Shown one piece after another: positions 7,294 through 16,200 of a stretch of 64,000 bases of DNA (position 1 is the first letter of the stretch; every line of letters begins with the position of its first letter). Source of the DNA: Polaribacter sp. SA4-12 (GTDB lineage Bacteria; Bacteroidota; Bacteroidia; Flavobacteriales; Flavobacteriaceae); NCBI RefSeq assembly GCF_002163675.1, contig NZ_CP019334.1, positions 1,188,001 through 1,252,000 on the forward strand. The letters run 5' to 3'. A program made the translations under genes and the position numbers. Below the pieces are notes generated by a model that was not told where the DNA came from, ran no database searches, and was given only the letters and a program-made list of their open reading frames with translations.

Positions 7294-9087
7294 TTAATTT
7301 TTAAAATGTATACTGACTCTTAAACCTCTGTTAGGTTTATTTTCAAAATTAACTGTTCCATTAATCATTTTTATACGGGTTTCCATATTTTTAAGTCCGT
7401 TTTTTAAAATAATTGTATTCTCTTTAAATCCTACGCCATTATCAGCATAAATTATTTCTAAATCGTTGTTTGTTTTCTTACAAGATAAAACCACTAAACT
7501 CGCTTTACTATGCTTTTTCATATTTACAAACAATTCATTGAAAATTCGATATATTACAATCTGTTTATCTTTGTTTAAGTTATTTAAATCTAAAGAAGAT
7601 AAATCTTTTAAAATAATCTTACAAGCATCCGAATTATAACCTGCAACTAAGTCTCTAAAATAATTTTCAAAATCGGCACCAGTTTCTATAGAGTCATTTT
7701 CATGAGAAATTGCTCGAGTTTGCAGGTATATTTTATCTAAATCGTTAATAATTTCTTCCGTTTTAACATTAGGGTTTTGAACTTTTGTGAGTGTATTAAA
7801 AATATCATTTCCTAATTCGTCATGTAACTTTTTAGCTATTCTTGTTTCAGTATTATAGCTCTCTTGTAGAATTCTTTTTTTATGTTGTTGCTTTCTTCTG
7901 TAAATTAAAAACAAAAGACCAGATGTTAATAGAATTCCAATAATTACAATATTTTTTTTCTGATTATGTTCTTGCTCTGCAACGAGTTTATTTTCTGTAG
8001 CCTGTGATTTAAATTTTAGTTTTTGTTTTTCTTCTTCCTCATAATTGTATTTAATTTTGGCAAACTTATATTGTTGCTTTGTTTCTTCTACTCGAATACT
8101 ATCTCTTAACCGAATACTTTCCTTATAATATTTTAAAGAGTTTTGAGGTTTTTCAAGTGCTAAAATTTTATCTATTGCTTCTAATAAATCTTGTGAGCTA
8201 CTTTCTTTTTTTGCTACTTCATACATCTTATTTGCATAAAACAGTGATTTACTTTTATTTTTCTTATTGAAATATTCTGATAAATGACTGTAACTTGCGA
8301 TTAATCCGTAATTATCTTTTTGTTTATCTTTTATTGAATTTGCTAATAATAATTCTTTTAGAACATTTACCTCAGGGTTTTGCAACCATTTTATATATGC
8401 CAAATTATCAATAATTCTAGTTTTTGTTTTTCTACTAGTAATTGTATCTTTTAGTAAATCTTCTAAAATTGAGGTTGATTCTGAATAATTACCTAATTCT
8501 CCATAAAGAATGGCAATATTATTCTTATATTTAATTATAGAACCTTTACGTTTAGAAATATTAACAGCAGATTTAAAATAAGAAATTGCATCTACATACA
8601 AAGATCTTTTTTTAGAATTAATAGCTAAACAATTATACGTTGCCGCAATAACACTTCGCTTCCTGCCTTTTAATATTTTTAAAGCTTGTACAGCAGTTGA
8701 ATCACTATTTGAAAAACTTCCATAATTAGATTCAATTAAAGCTAATTGAAATAAACTCATTCCTAGTTGAATACTGTCCTTTTGATTAAAGTATAATAGT
8801 CTAGATTTATTATAAAAATAGAAAGCGCTATCTTTATTATTAAGCTTTCTTTGAAATTCAGCAATTTTATAATATGATTTTGCTTCTTGAACTTCATTGT
8901 TTTCATTCAAAGATTTTTGAAGCATTATTTTCGAAAACAATAATGCTTTACTATTTTTTTTTTGTTTACTATAAAAACTAATAGTTTTATAAATACTATC
9001 AAAAGAAATTTCATTATTATCTTTCTGGAATGAAAAAACTTTTACACTTAAAATTAAAAAAAAGAGGAATAAACTTTTAAGTTTCAT
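7294..9087 (-). CDS. TPR-containing sensor histidine kinase (HisKA_3-like)
   Basis: A 597-aa kinase with a signal-type N-terminus, a long TPR array (about residues 45-330; repeats such as AKSYYKIAEFQRKLNNKDSA), one membrane helix (about 376-396), a dimerisation/phosphotransfer helix with the acceptor His in AKKLHDELGN (about 422) and a HATPase_c domain with ADNGVGF (about 551). The HisKA_3 plus GHKL layout pairs with LuxR-type regulators, matching the next gene. The TPR region is probably periplasmic and may sense a protein partner. The acidic lipoprotein just upstream (9151-9327) is a speculative candidate. Confidence 0.9.
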   Translation of the reverse strand: MKLKSLFLFFLILSVKVFSFQKDNNEISFDSIYKTISFYSKQKKNSKALLFSKIMLQKSLNENNEVQEAKSYYKIAEFQRKLNNKDSAFYFYNKSRLLYFNQKDSIQLGMSLFQLALIESNYGSFSNSDSTAVQALKILKGRKRSVIAATYNCLAINSKKRSLYVDAISYFKSAVNISKRKGSIIKYKNNIAILYGELGNYSESTSILEDLLKDTITSRKTKTRIIDNLAYIKWLQNPEVNVLKELLLANSIKDKQKDNYGLIASYSHLSEYFNKKNKSKSLFYANKMYEVAKKESSSQDLLEAIDKILALEKPQNSLKYYKESIRLRDSIRVEETKQQYKFAKIKYNYEEEEKQKLKFKSQATENKLVAEQEHNQKKNIVIIGILLTSGLLFLIYRRKQQHKKRILQESYNTETRIAKKLHDELGNDIFNTLTKVQNPNVKTEEIINDLDKIYLQTRAISHENDSIETGADFENYFRDLVAGYNSDACKIILKDLSSLDLNNLNKDKQIVIYRIFNELFVNMKKHSKASLVVLSCKKTNNDLEIIYADNGVGFKENTIILKNGLKNMETRIKMINGTVNFENKPNRGLRVSIHFKN

Positions 9088-9150
9088 TCCTCTAAAATAC
9101 TATAATTATTAATTAAAATAACTTTAGTTCCCTCCTTTATTAACTAAAAT

Positions 9151-9327
9151 TTATTCTCCATTTTCACCATCATCATCACCAACTTCTGGATCCTGTTCTT
9201 CTTCTCCTCCAGTTGCTAACGTTTCTAATTTTACAGGTTCATTTTCTAAATTTTCATCTAAATCTGTACAAGATGTAAAAACAATGTTTGCTACTAATAT
9301 TGCGAATACTAAAAATACTTTTTTCAT
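9151..9327 (-). CDS. Small acidic lipoprotein
   Basis: A 58-aa open frame. MKKVFLVFAILVANIVFTSC is a classic lipoprotein signal with lipobox FTSC and acylation expected at Cys20. The mature part is strongly acidic (TDLDENLENEPVKLE, then GGEEEQDPEVGDDDGENGE). It lies 63 nt upstream of the TPR kinase gene on the same strand. It could be a small envelope ligand or simply an independent surface lipoprotein. Most gene callers would miss it because of its length. Confidence 0.75.
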   Translation of the reverse strand: MKKVFLVFAILVANIVFTSCTDLDENLENEPVKLETLATGGEEEQDPEVGDDDGENGE

Positions 9328-9601
9328 GTTACTTTCCTTTAAAAATTAAACAATAGTGTTGCCCTCCGAATTTTAGAATTCAGATTATTTGTTGTTCACA
9401 ACACATTAAAATTTAAAAGAGTCGCGCGCCTCTTTTGCGGGAAGTTGTAGAATGAAATAGCGTTATAATCTTGTTTTCCCAATCAAAAAAACACTACTAG
9501 GTCATTCTGTTTTTTTAGTAATAATTCTCTTTCTTTTTTTCAGAGAACTGTTTCTACTGCAAATATCGGAAGTGATTTAAAATTAGCAATAGCCAATATT
9601 T

Positions 9602-9683
9602 GGACAATTTATAAACAGCCATAACTTGTCTAATTGTAGACAGTTTTAACAATGGTCTGTCTAAAATGTCTACTTTTGGACAA
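9602..9683. promoter_or_regulatory. Cluster of TGTC/GACA half-sites over a -7 box
   Basis: Within 82 bp there are GGACAA (9602), TTGTC (9626), TAGACAG (9637), GGTCTGTC (9654), TGTCTAC (9667) and GGACAA (9678). GTCTAATTGTAGAC forms a near-perfect palindrome and TTTGGACAA occurs twice. TACTTTTG at 9671-9678 fits a TAnnTTTG -7 element and overlaps the last half-sites, 20 nt before the ATG at 9698. This looks like a repressor operator array. The rest of 9328-9601 shows no gene. Confidence 0.5.
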
Positions 9684-9697
9684 CCAAACAACTTACT

Positions 9698-10444
9698 ATG
9701 ATTAAAGTACTTATAACTGATTTTTTTTATGAGATTGAAAAAAAGGAGCTTAAGAAAAATAAAAATGCACAAGCCACTTTTTGGGTAGAAGAACTACAAG
9801 AAGTTACATCTATTGATAAAAATTATATCAGTGTTAAAAAAGCAACCCGTTTATATAATAAGTATGTTGAGGAAAGAGAACAAGTAATTGTTAAAGAGCC
9901 AAATAAATATCTTTTAGATTTTATGTCTCTATATTTAGGTTATAAAGATTTTGAAGATTATCAAACTAAAAAAGAACCAACAAAAGAAATAATTAAAAAG
10001 GGAGTAAATATTATTACTAAAAATAATGAAAAACAATCATTTTTAAAAGAGCATAAAAAAAGGGTTGTTATTGGCTCAAGCTTAGTAACTTTTTTATTAC
10101 TATTTTTTATCATTAAAAACAATACCAATAATTCTGAAACGTGTATTGTTTGGAAAGAAACTCATTTTGAAGAAAGTACTTGTAGAATAAAACATGCAAT
10201 AGATAATTCTCTTTATAAGATTGATCTCAAAAATTTCAAGAAAATTAAAATAACAAAAGAAACTGCCTTTTTTAAAAATGGAAAGCCTCAAATATGGTAT
10301 GGAAAATCATCTAAAAGAAAAATGGACTATTTTACACAAAGAGGAATTCATCCAGAAACTTTAAAAGAATTAGACCCAATTACAGAATACATTATCAATA
10401 AATATGTTTTCACAGAAGAAGGTGATAAAACTATTGTAAACTAA
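9698..10444 (+). CDS. Single-pass membrane protein of unknown function
   Basis: A 248-aa protein I do not recognise. The N-terminal domain (about 1-95) is helical, charged and apparently cytoplasmic, ending in YLGYKDFEDYQ, a phrase I associate with N-terminal modules of flavobacterial regulatory proteins. A basic linker and one membrane helix follow (about 128-146, VVIGSSLVTFLLLFFII). A C-terminal periplasmic domain of about 100 aa has two Cys (ETCIVW and ESTCRIKH), likely a disulfide. The topology resembles one-component membrane regulators such as CadC/ToxR, and the half-site array upstream fits autoregulation; both are inference. Confidence 0.7.
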   Translation: MIKVLITDFFYEIEKKELKKNKNAQATFWVEELQEVTSIDKNYISVKKATRLYNKYVEEREQVIVKEPNKYLLDFMSLYLGYKDFEDYQTKKEPTKEIIKKGVNIITKNNEKQSFLKEHKKRVVIGSSLVTFLLLFFIIKNNTNNSETCIVWKETHFEESTCRIKHAIDNSLYKIDLKNFKKIKITKETAFFKNGKPQIWYGKSSKRKMDYFTQRGIHPETLKELDPITEYIINKYVFTEEGDKTIVN

Positions 10445-10477
10445 AAAAGCAGCTAATAAAATTAGCTGCTTTTTTTA
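10444..10477 (+). terminator. Terminator
   Basis: Stem AAGCAGCTAAT / ATTAGCTGCTT with a 3-nt loop and a T7 tail, directly after the stop of the 9698 gene. Confidence 0.85.
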
Positions 10478-10529
10478 AAAATAATTGTCCATTCATAAAA
10501 TATGTTGACATAAAATCTACTTAATTATA

Positions 10530-10652
10530 AGTTCATCAAAAAAACCAAGAAAGAAGCGTACTCAACGTGATTACAATTTAGGCTTTAAGTTATCTATAGT
10601 TTCGGAGGTAGAAAGAGGTAATTATACGTATAAAAAAATCAGAAATAGTTAA
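10530..10652 (+). mobile_element. Remnant of an IS3-type transposase OrfA
   Basis: An open 40-codon stretch without a start reads SSSKKPRKKRTQRDY, NLGFKLSIVSEVE, RGNYTYKKIRNS and then stops. This matches the start of the helix-turn-helix OrfA of IS3-family elements of Bacteroidota as I remember it (TQRDYNLGFKL... then YTYKQAQ...YGI). The rest of OrfA and all of OrfB are absent, and no terminal inverted repeats are visible. It is a dead fragment. Confidence 0.6.
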
Positions 10653-10686
10653 AAACCGGCTATCAGTTATTTTTAATAACAAACAA

Positions 10687-10716
10687 AAAACGAGTTGATT
10701 TTTATCAACTCGTTTT
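10687..10716. terminator. Terminator downstream of bcp
   Basis: Stem AAAACGAGTTGA / TCAACTCGTTTT with a 6-nt loop. It can serve bcp on the minus strand. Confidence 0.75.
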
Positions 10717-10741
10717 AATCATCTTCTTATAAAGAACACTT

Positions 10742-11194
10742 TTACTCTAATATCTGAGCAGAATGTGCTTTTGTTTTTACTTTTAGAATAATATCTTCAA
10801 TAACTCCGTGTTCATCAATTACAAAAGTTGTTCTGTGAATTCCATCATATTCTTTACCCATAAATTTCTTTGGTCCCCAAACATTAAATGCTTCAATTAC
10901 AGCTTTGTCTTCATCTGCTAATAAAGGAAAAGGAAGTTCGTGTTTATTAATCCAGTTTTGTTGTCTTTTTGCAGAATCTGCACTCACACCTAAAACATCA
11001 TAACCTTTTGCTAAAAAAGTTTGATAATTGTCTCTTAAATCACACGCTTCATTTGTACAACCAGGTGTACTTGCCTTTGGATAAAAGAATAACACTAACT
11101 TTTTACCAGCATAATCTGATAGTTTTATAGTATTTCCAGCATTGTCTTTTGCTTCAAATTGTGGAGCATTATCTCCTATTTTTAGTGATGTCAT
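10742..11194 (-). CDS. bcp: Thioredoxin-dependent thiol peroxidase (peroxiredoxin Q)
   Basis: A 150-aa cytoplasmic peroxiredoxin that reduces hydroperoxides using thioredoxin. The active site is STPGCTNEACDL, with peroxidatic Cys46 and resolving Cys51, the C-x4-C arrangement typical of atypical 2-Cys BCP/PrxQ enzymes. The N-terminal DNAPQFEAKDNAG and KKLVLFFYPKA strands are also characteristic. The length matches the family. It is divergent from nth, suggesting a shared intergenic promoter region of about 120 bp. Confidence 0.95.
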   Translation of the reverse strand: MTSLKIGDNAPQFEAKDNAGNTIKLSDYAGKKLVLFFYPKASTPGCTNEACDLRDNYQTFLAKGYDVLGVSADSAKRQQNWINKHELPFPLLADEDKAVIEAFNVWGPKKFMGKEYDGIHRTTFVIDEHGVIEDIILKVKTKAHSAQILE

Positions 11195-11286
11195 ATTTAT
11201 TGAGTTTGAAAGTTACAAAGTAGGCAAGTTACAAAGTCTTCAAATAAATCCTATTAACTTACTTAAAAAATTACTTTGCAACGTTG

Positions 11287-11294
11287 TATCTTTG
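11287..11294 (+). promoter_or_regulatory. Putative nth -7 box
   Basis: TATCTTTG fits TAnnTTTG and lies 19 nt before the nth ATG. No clear -33 TTG is seen at the usual spacing. Confidence 0.35.
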
Positions 11295-11313
11295 TTACGA
11301 TCAAAATTGAAAA

Positions 11314-11970
11314 ATGAATAAACAAGAAAAAGTACAGTTTGTAATTGATACACTTGAAGAAAAATATCCAGAAATACCGATTCCTTTAGATCATAAAGAT
11401 CCATATACTTTATTAATCGCTGTTTTATTGTCTGCACAATGTACTGATGTTCGTGTAAATAAAATTACGCCTTTATTGTTCGCTAAAGCGGATAATCCTT
11501 TTGATATGGTAAAAATGACGGTAGAAGAAATTAAGGAAATTATTCGTCCTTGTGGATTATCGCCAATGAAAAGTAAAGGAATTTATGGATTGTCTAAAAT
11601 CTTGATTGAAAAATACAATGGCGAAGTTCCGCAATCTTTTGAAGGTTTAGAAGAATTACCTGCTGTTGGACATAAAACTGCAAGTGTTGTTATGAGTCAG
11701 GCTTTTGGAGTTCCTGCTTTTCCTGTGGATACTCATATTCATAGATTAATGTGGCGTTGGAATTTAACAAACGGTAAAAATGTTACTCAGACAGAAAAAG
11801 ATGCAAAACGTTTGTTTCCTAAAGAATTATGGAACGATTTACATTTACAAATCATTTGGTATGGAAGAGAATATTCGCCTGCAAGAGGGTGGGATTTAGA
11901 TAAAGATATTATTACGAGTACAATTGGTAGAAAATCTGTTTTAGAAGATTATTTTAAAACCAAGAAATAG
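11314..11970 (+). CDS. nth: Endonuclease III-like DNA glycosylase lacking the Fe-S loop
   Basis: A 218-aa HhH-GPD base-excision repair glycosylase/AP lyase for oxidised pyrimidines. The helix-hairpin-helix LPAVGHKTASVV contains the catalytic Lys121, and Asp139 lies in PVDTHIHRL, almost exactly the E. coli K120/D138 positions. The C-terminal four-Cys motif that binds a 4Fe-4S cluster in most Nth proteins is absent: the end reads WYGREYSPARGWDLDKD and then TIGRKS with no cysteine. I believe this is typical of flavobacterial Nth, so the enzyme is probably functional without a cluster. Confidence 0.92.
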   Translation: MNKQEKVQFVIDTLEEKYPEIPIPLDHKDPYTLLIAVLLSAQCTDVRVNKITPLLFAKADNPFDMVKMTVEEIKEIIRPCGLSPMKSKGIYGLSKILIEKYNGEVPQSFEGLEELPAVGHKTASVVMSQAFGVPAFPVDTHIHRLMWRWNLTNGKNVTQTEKDAKRLFPKELWNDLHLQIIWYGREYSPARGWDLDKDIITSTIGRKSVLEDYFKTKK

Positions 11971-12085
11971 AAACAAGTCATTAAAATAAAAACTACAAAG
12001 TAGTCTCTTACTAAAATTGAGATTACTACAGTTTATAAAAAAATAAACTTCGAAACGACAAAATTATTATCGCTAGCAAACATTT

Positions 12086-12248
12086 GCGTTAGGGATTGAA
12101 ACGACATCCTTTTTTTTTGAAACGTCATTGCGAGGAACGAAGCAATCTCTTTTTAAAATTGAGGTTGCCACAGAAAGTAAAAAAACTTTCTTCGCAATGA
12201 CAGACTAAAAAAAGATATAGTGTAAAGCCCGACCTTTTTAGGAAACGC
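12086..12248 (+). ncRNA. Structured intergenic RNA-like element, copy B, with loop insertion
   Basis: Second copy, same orientation as copy A: GCGTT-A-GGG, core ATTGAAACGACATCC, T-run, long apical insert, A-run, GATATAGTGTAAAG, CCC, a small extra hairpin CCT-TTTT-AGG, and closing AACGC (12244-12248). The core differs from copy A by one base (GGC to GAC). The apical loop, only a few nt long in copies A and C, is replaced by a separate palindromic repeat (12124-12202). It lies after nth and before the terminator of the sigma-factor unit. 11971-12085 shows nothing else. Confidence 0.6.
12124..12202. repeat. REP-like palindromic repeat nested in element copy B
   Basis: TCATTGCGA (12125-12133) and TCGCAATGA (12192-12200) form perfect ends; GAACGAAGCAATCTC follows the left end. 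Related TCATTGCGAG / CGCAATGACAG ends occur in the repeat clusters at 51100-51400 and 53868-53895. It is a dispersed repeat sitting inside another element. Confidence 0.65.
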
Positions 12249-12253
12249 CCAAA

Positions 12254-12286
12254 CAAAAAAAAGCTCCAACAATGTTGAAGCTTTTT
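12254..12286. terminator. Terminator
   Basis: AAAAGCTCCAACA / TGTTGAAGCTTTTT stem with one wobble pair and a 1-2 nt loop. It ends just before the stop of the small gene at 12293 and can terminate the minus-strand sigma unit. Confidence 0.7.
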
Positions 12287-12292
12287 CCTCTC

Positions 12293-12436
12293 TTAATTCA
12301 AATTCAATTCAATGAAGTCTTCTGATTTGGTTTTAACAAAAGTTAGCGATTTTGAAAAATTAATCAAAAATTGAACTGTTTCTTTTTTGGGTTGCATCTG
12401 AATTTCAGATGACTTTCTTGAGTAAAGTTGCATCAT
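12293..12436 (-). CDS. 47-aa companion protein downstream of the ECF sigma gene
   Basis: An open frame starting MMQLYSRKSSEIQMQPKKE and ending VKTKSEDFIELNLN. The central KKETVQFLINFSKSL matches a short conserved pattern (KKETVxFLLNYSKAL) that I recall from small flavobacterial proteins next to this sigma factor. It is 57 nt downstream of the sigma gene on the same strand and followed by a terminator. An internal Met at codon 2 is an equivalent start. Its role is unknown; a sigma-associated micro-regulator is one possibility. Confidence 0.7.
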   Translation of the reverse strand: MMQLYSRKSSEIQMQPKKETVQFLINFSKSLTFVKTKSEDFIELNLN

Positions 12437-12493
12437 ATATCTAATTTAGTATCTTGGTTCTAAAGTAGTAACGATGTTTTTTTTACTTTATTG

Positions 12494-13081
12494 TTAATTT
12501 ACTAAAATAATATTATGTTTTTCTATTAATTTTCTCATATTGATTAAAGCATAACGCATTCTACCTAATGCTGTGTTGATGCTAACACCAGTGTTTTCGC
12601 TTATTTCTTTGAAACTCATATCTTTATACATACGCATTACCAAAACTTCTTTTTGTTCTTCTGGCAACTCTTTTACAAGCTCTCTTACGTCATTATAAAT
12701 CTGTTCTTGTATAATTTTTTTCTCAGCATTTAAGTTACCATCACCTAAAACAGAAAAAATATCGAACTCATCTGTATTTTTAAATGTTGGCATTCTATTA
12801 GACTTTCTAAAATGATCTATCACTAAATTATGAGCAATTCTCATAACCCAAGGTAAAAATTTACCTTCTTCATTATAGTTACCCTTCTTTAAAGTTTTAA
12901 TTACTTTAATAAAAGTATCCTGAAAAACGTCTTCTGTTATATCTCTATCTTGTACTTTGCTGTATATAAAACTGAACAATCTTTGTTGGTGTCTTTTTAT
13001 TAAAACGCCTAAAGCTGCTTCTTTTCCTTGTATATAATCACTTACTAAAGTACTGTCTGTAATTGTCTTTTTTTGCACCAT
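12494..13081 (-). CDS. ECF-type RNA polymerase sigma factor
   Basis: A 195-aa sigma-70-family factor. Region 2 runs from LVSDYIQGKEAALGVLIKR through EDVFQDTFIKVIK to FLPWVMRIAHNLVIDHFRK (-10 recognition). Region 4 is LPEEQKEVLVMRMYKDMSFKE then ISENTGVSINTALGRMRYAL (-35 recognition helix). No anti-sigma gene is adjacent, so control may be transcriptional or via the mRNA leader, where a long hairpin abuts the start codon (13082-13147). It belongs to the widely conserved flavobacterial group with a short 3' companion gene. Confidence 0.92.
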   Translation of the reverse strand: MVQKKTITDSTLVSDYIQGKEAALGVLIKRHQQRLFSFIYSKVQDRDITEDVFQDTFIKVIKTLKKGNYNEEGKFLPWVMRIAHNLVIDHFRKSNRMPTFKNTDEFDIFSVLGDGNLNAEKKIIQEQIYNDVRELVKELPEEQKEVLVMRMYKDMSFKEISENTGVSINTALGRMRYALINMRKLIEKHNIILVN

Positions 13082-13147
13082 AACTACTTTTCGAAGAACA
13101 AGAAGTTCTTCTAAATTAACATTAAATTAATATTCTAAAAAGTAGTT
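13082..13147 (-). promoter_or_regulatory. Hairpin leader covering the sigma-factor translation start
   Basis: On the minus strand AACTACTTTT (13147-13138) pairs perfectly with AAAAGTAGTT (13091-13082), which directly precedes the ATG at 13081. Inside, GAAGAAC / GTTCTTC (13111-13105 and 13099-13093) makes a second perfect 7-bp stem. The ribosome-binding region would be buried in the outer stem. Confidence 0.6.
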
Positions 13148-13254
13148 TTTTTACTATATGCGTCTAATTTTGTGATTCTTATGAAGTCCAAATATCCTTT
13201 ATTTTTTTGAAAACAACAAGAATAATCTATTTTTTTTATTTTATGATTATGTTT

Positions 13255-16200
13255 TTACTTTATAAACAATAGTATTGATTCATTATTTATTTGTAAAAAA
13301 TAGACGCCAGAAGCTAAGTTAGCTGGACAATTAATTTTTGTTATTTTTGATGAAGTGTCAAATGACACATTACTTAGAATTATACTAGTTCCTTTTACAT
13401 CGATTAAACGAAATACATCACTTTCGATAGTGTTTAACACATAAAATTCCTTATTAAAAACTGGGTTTGGATATGCTATTCTTTCAGTACTTAAAGATTT
13501 ATTACTATTTTTTCCTGTAAAATAGTTTACACCAAAATTAAAAGCATCTTTCCCAATGTTTTCCCCAATTATTCTACCAGGAATATCATCTGCAGGTGGA
13601 TGAATACCACCCCATATTCGTGATAAACTACATTGATCTGAAGCGTCTCTATAAGTTGCCCATTGTAACTTAACATCAACACTTGGTCCATTCTCGAACA
13701 CTAAAAACTCGTTTTTTATAGCTACAAATTCCCCCATCCCACCAGGAAAGAACTCATCTCCAGTAATTAGTGTTAAAACTTCTGCAGCTGCTCTTGAATA
13801 GGTTGAGTGCCCAGAAACATACCCAGCAAATGGAGGGGTAACAAAACTTGGTCTTTGGTATGGCCACCATTCCTCTGCGAGAATCCAACCTACTCCTGCT
13901 GCATCTTCTATCGGGTTTGTAATACTTTTATGTCCTTTCCAACTATATAATTTAATTTTTCCAATATGCTCACCATTATTTCCTTCTAGAGGATCATTTT
14001 CTTGAACAACTTCAATAAATCCTTCTTTTAAAGGAATTCCTTCAACATGATAATTAGATAAATTAGAATTAGAACTTTGCCCCAACTCTGCCATGTATCT
14101 TATAGCAGAAATTGGTCTTATATAATCATGCCATCCTTTTATTCCCCAAGCAGAAATTGCTGCGTCATGCATTGCTCCTCCAAGAATAAAATACGATTTA
14201 ACATCCCATTCTAAAGCATTTAACCCCTCACCTTTTCCATTAAACTTCTTTTCTAATAAACTATGATCATTCACATAATTTAATAACGTAAACCAATGCC
14301 CTGGTGGAGTTTCTGAATCTGGACCATCAGCCCAAAATTCAGCCAAAACTCGAGTATAATCTCCCCTAGGAACAATTTCTTCTTCGTATGGTTTTTTTGT
14401 ATAAGGGTTTAAAGTACGTCCTTTCCCAAAATCACCTCCATCTGTTTCATTATAAAATTTTGAAAAATCGTTAAAATTGTTCGGAAAATCTTTAATATTT
14501 AAATTTCCAATTGATTTTGGTGAAATATCCCATAAAACACCATCACTTGTATCTAAATGTGACCCCCAAATTGATACCAATGAAAAACCCCATTTATAAT
14601 TATCATTAGAATCATTTGAACTATCAATATTTAATTGTGGTGGATCTTTTGGGTTGTGATACACAATATACTCATTATCATTTCTTAAAAACGTTTCTTT
14701 AGATTCCTCTACTAAAGCAAAAGGAGAAACTAAACCCCATTCTGGACTTAAAAATTCTGGAGTAGTTCCTTCTATTAGATTTCCACTTTGATCTATATAT
14801 TCATCTAAACTTAAAGGTTGCCATCTATTAGGATTTGTTAATGACTTGTTACCTGGTATTTTAGGAGCTAACGGTTCATTTATTGGAGTATAAAATTTAT
14901 TTTCATACTTTAATTCTTCATTAGAATTATCTGTAAAACCATAATTAATAATACTTTCTGCTATAAAATTACCTAAAGCAGCTGGATCTCCATTTGAATA
15001 ATCTGTTGATATAAAATTTCTATCATACCCATATTCATTCATAATTAAATCAAAAAAACGCTTTGAATTATTATACTTTGGAGAGTTTTTAAACCTATGA
15101 TTTAATAATCTATAAGCTGCATAACTTATTGTTTTGATCCTCGATTCTTCTATATTCTCATTAGAATTAAAACCTTCAAAATCGTTAGAATAGTTCTGTA
15201 ATTTATTACCAATTAAATAGGTTTTAGCTACTTGATTATAAATAGCCCAAGAATCATAAAAAGCGATACTTGTATGAAATAAATTTCGAGCATGAACTGT
15301 TGGTCTAGCATAATCTCCTCTTATAGCTATTAGTAGTGCTTCATTCCAAATACGAGCAATTGAATTATTTTCTGACATTTTTTTAGATGAAAGAGTAACG
15401 TTTAATTCAACAATTTCACTACTACAATTCTCCCCTTTTTCAACTACTCTAATTTTACCAATATCATTAAACTCCCATTTTACGTCGATTTGAGATGTAC
15501 CACGACCACTAATAATTTCTCCGCCTTCTAATTCCCATATATAACTTGAATTATCATCACCTTTATAAGAATACTTTTCTATTTTAAAATAACCACTAGT
15601 TTTTGGGCCTGTAATTTCTTTTTTTGATAAATATTCACAAGAACCATCATCTATAACAGCTTCTGGATTATAATTACAAGAATTAGGATCTGTACAACCA
15701 ATAAGCTTAACAACTTTTACTTCTTCTACAATTTCAAATCCATTTCCTTCAATAAATTTAATCCGTAAATTAGAGTCAAAATTATTATAAACTTCTTCTA
15801 AACCTGAAGGCCATTTAATTGTTACTTTACTAATTTTATTTTCATTACCTAATCCGAAATTAATAGATTGCAAACTTTGAGAGAAAAAACTAACTCCACT
15901 ATAGTATCGTAATAATTCTTTGTTCTCCGTGTAAACTTTAACAATAGTTCCTATTGCATCTCTATTAGATGTTGTTCCTTCAAGGTCTACTTTAAACCAA
16001 TTATTAGGGTTATTAGAATTTAAACTAGTTGTTGTATTTTCATATAGGAAAGAGGTTCTATCATTATTAGTTACATACAAATCTAAATCACCATCATTAT
16101 CATAATCAAACCCAACAGAGCTAACACTAATTGTTTTATCACCTAAATTAGATGCATTTGAAAAATCTGTAAAAGTATTTTCACCTTCCTGATATAAATT

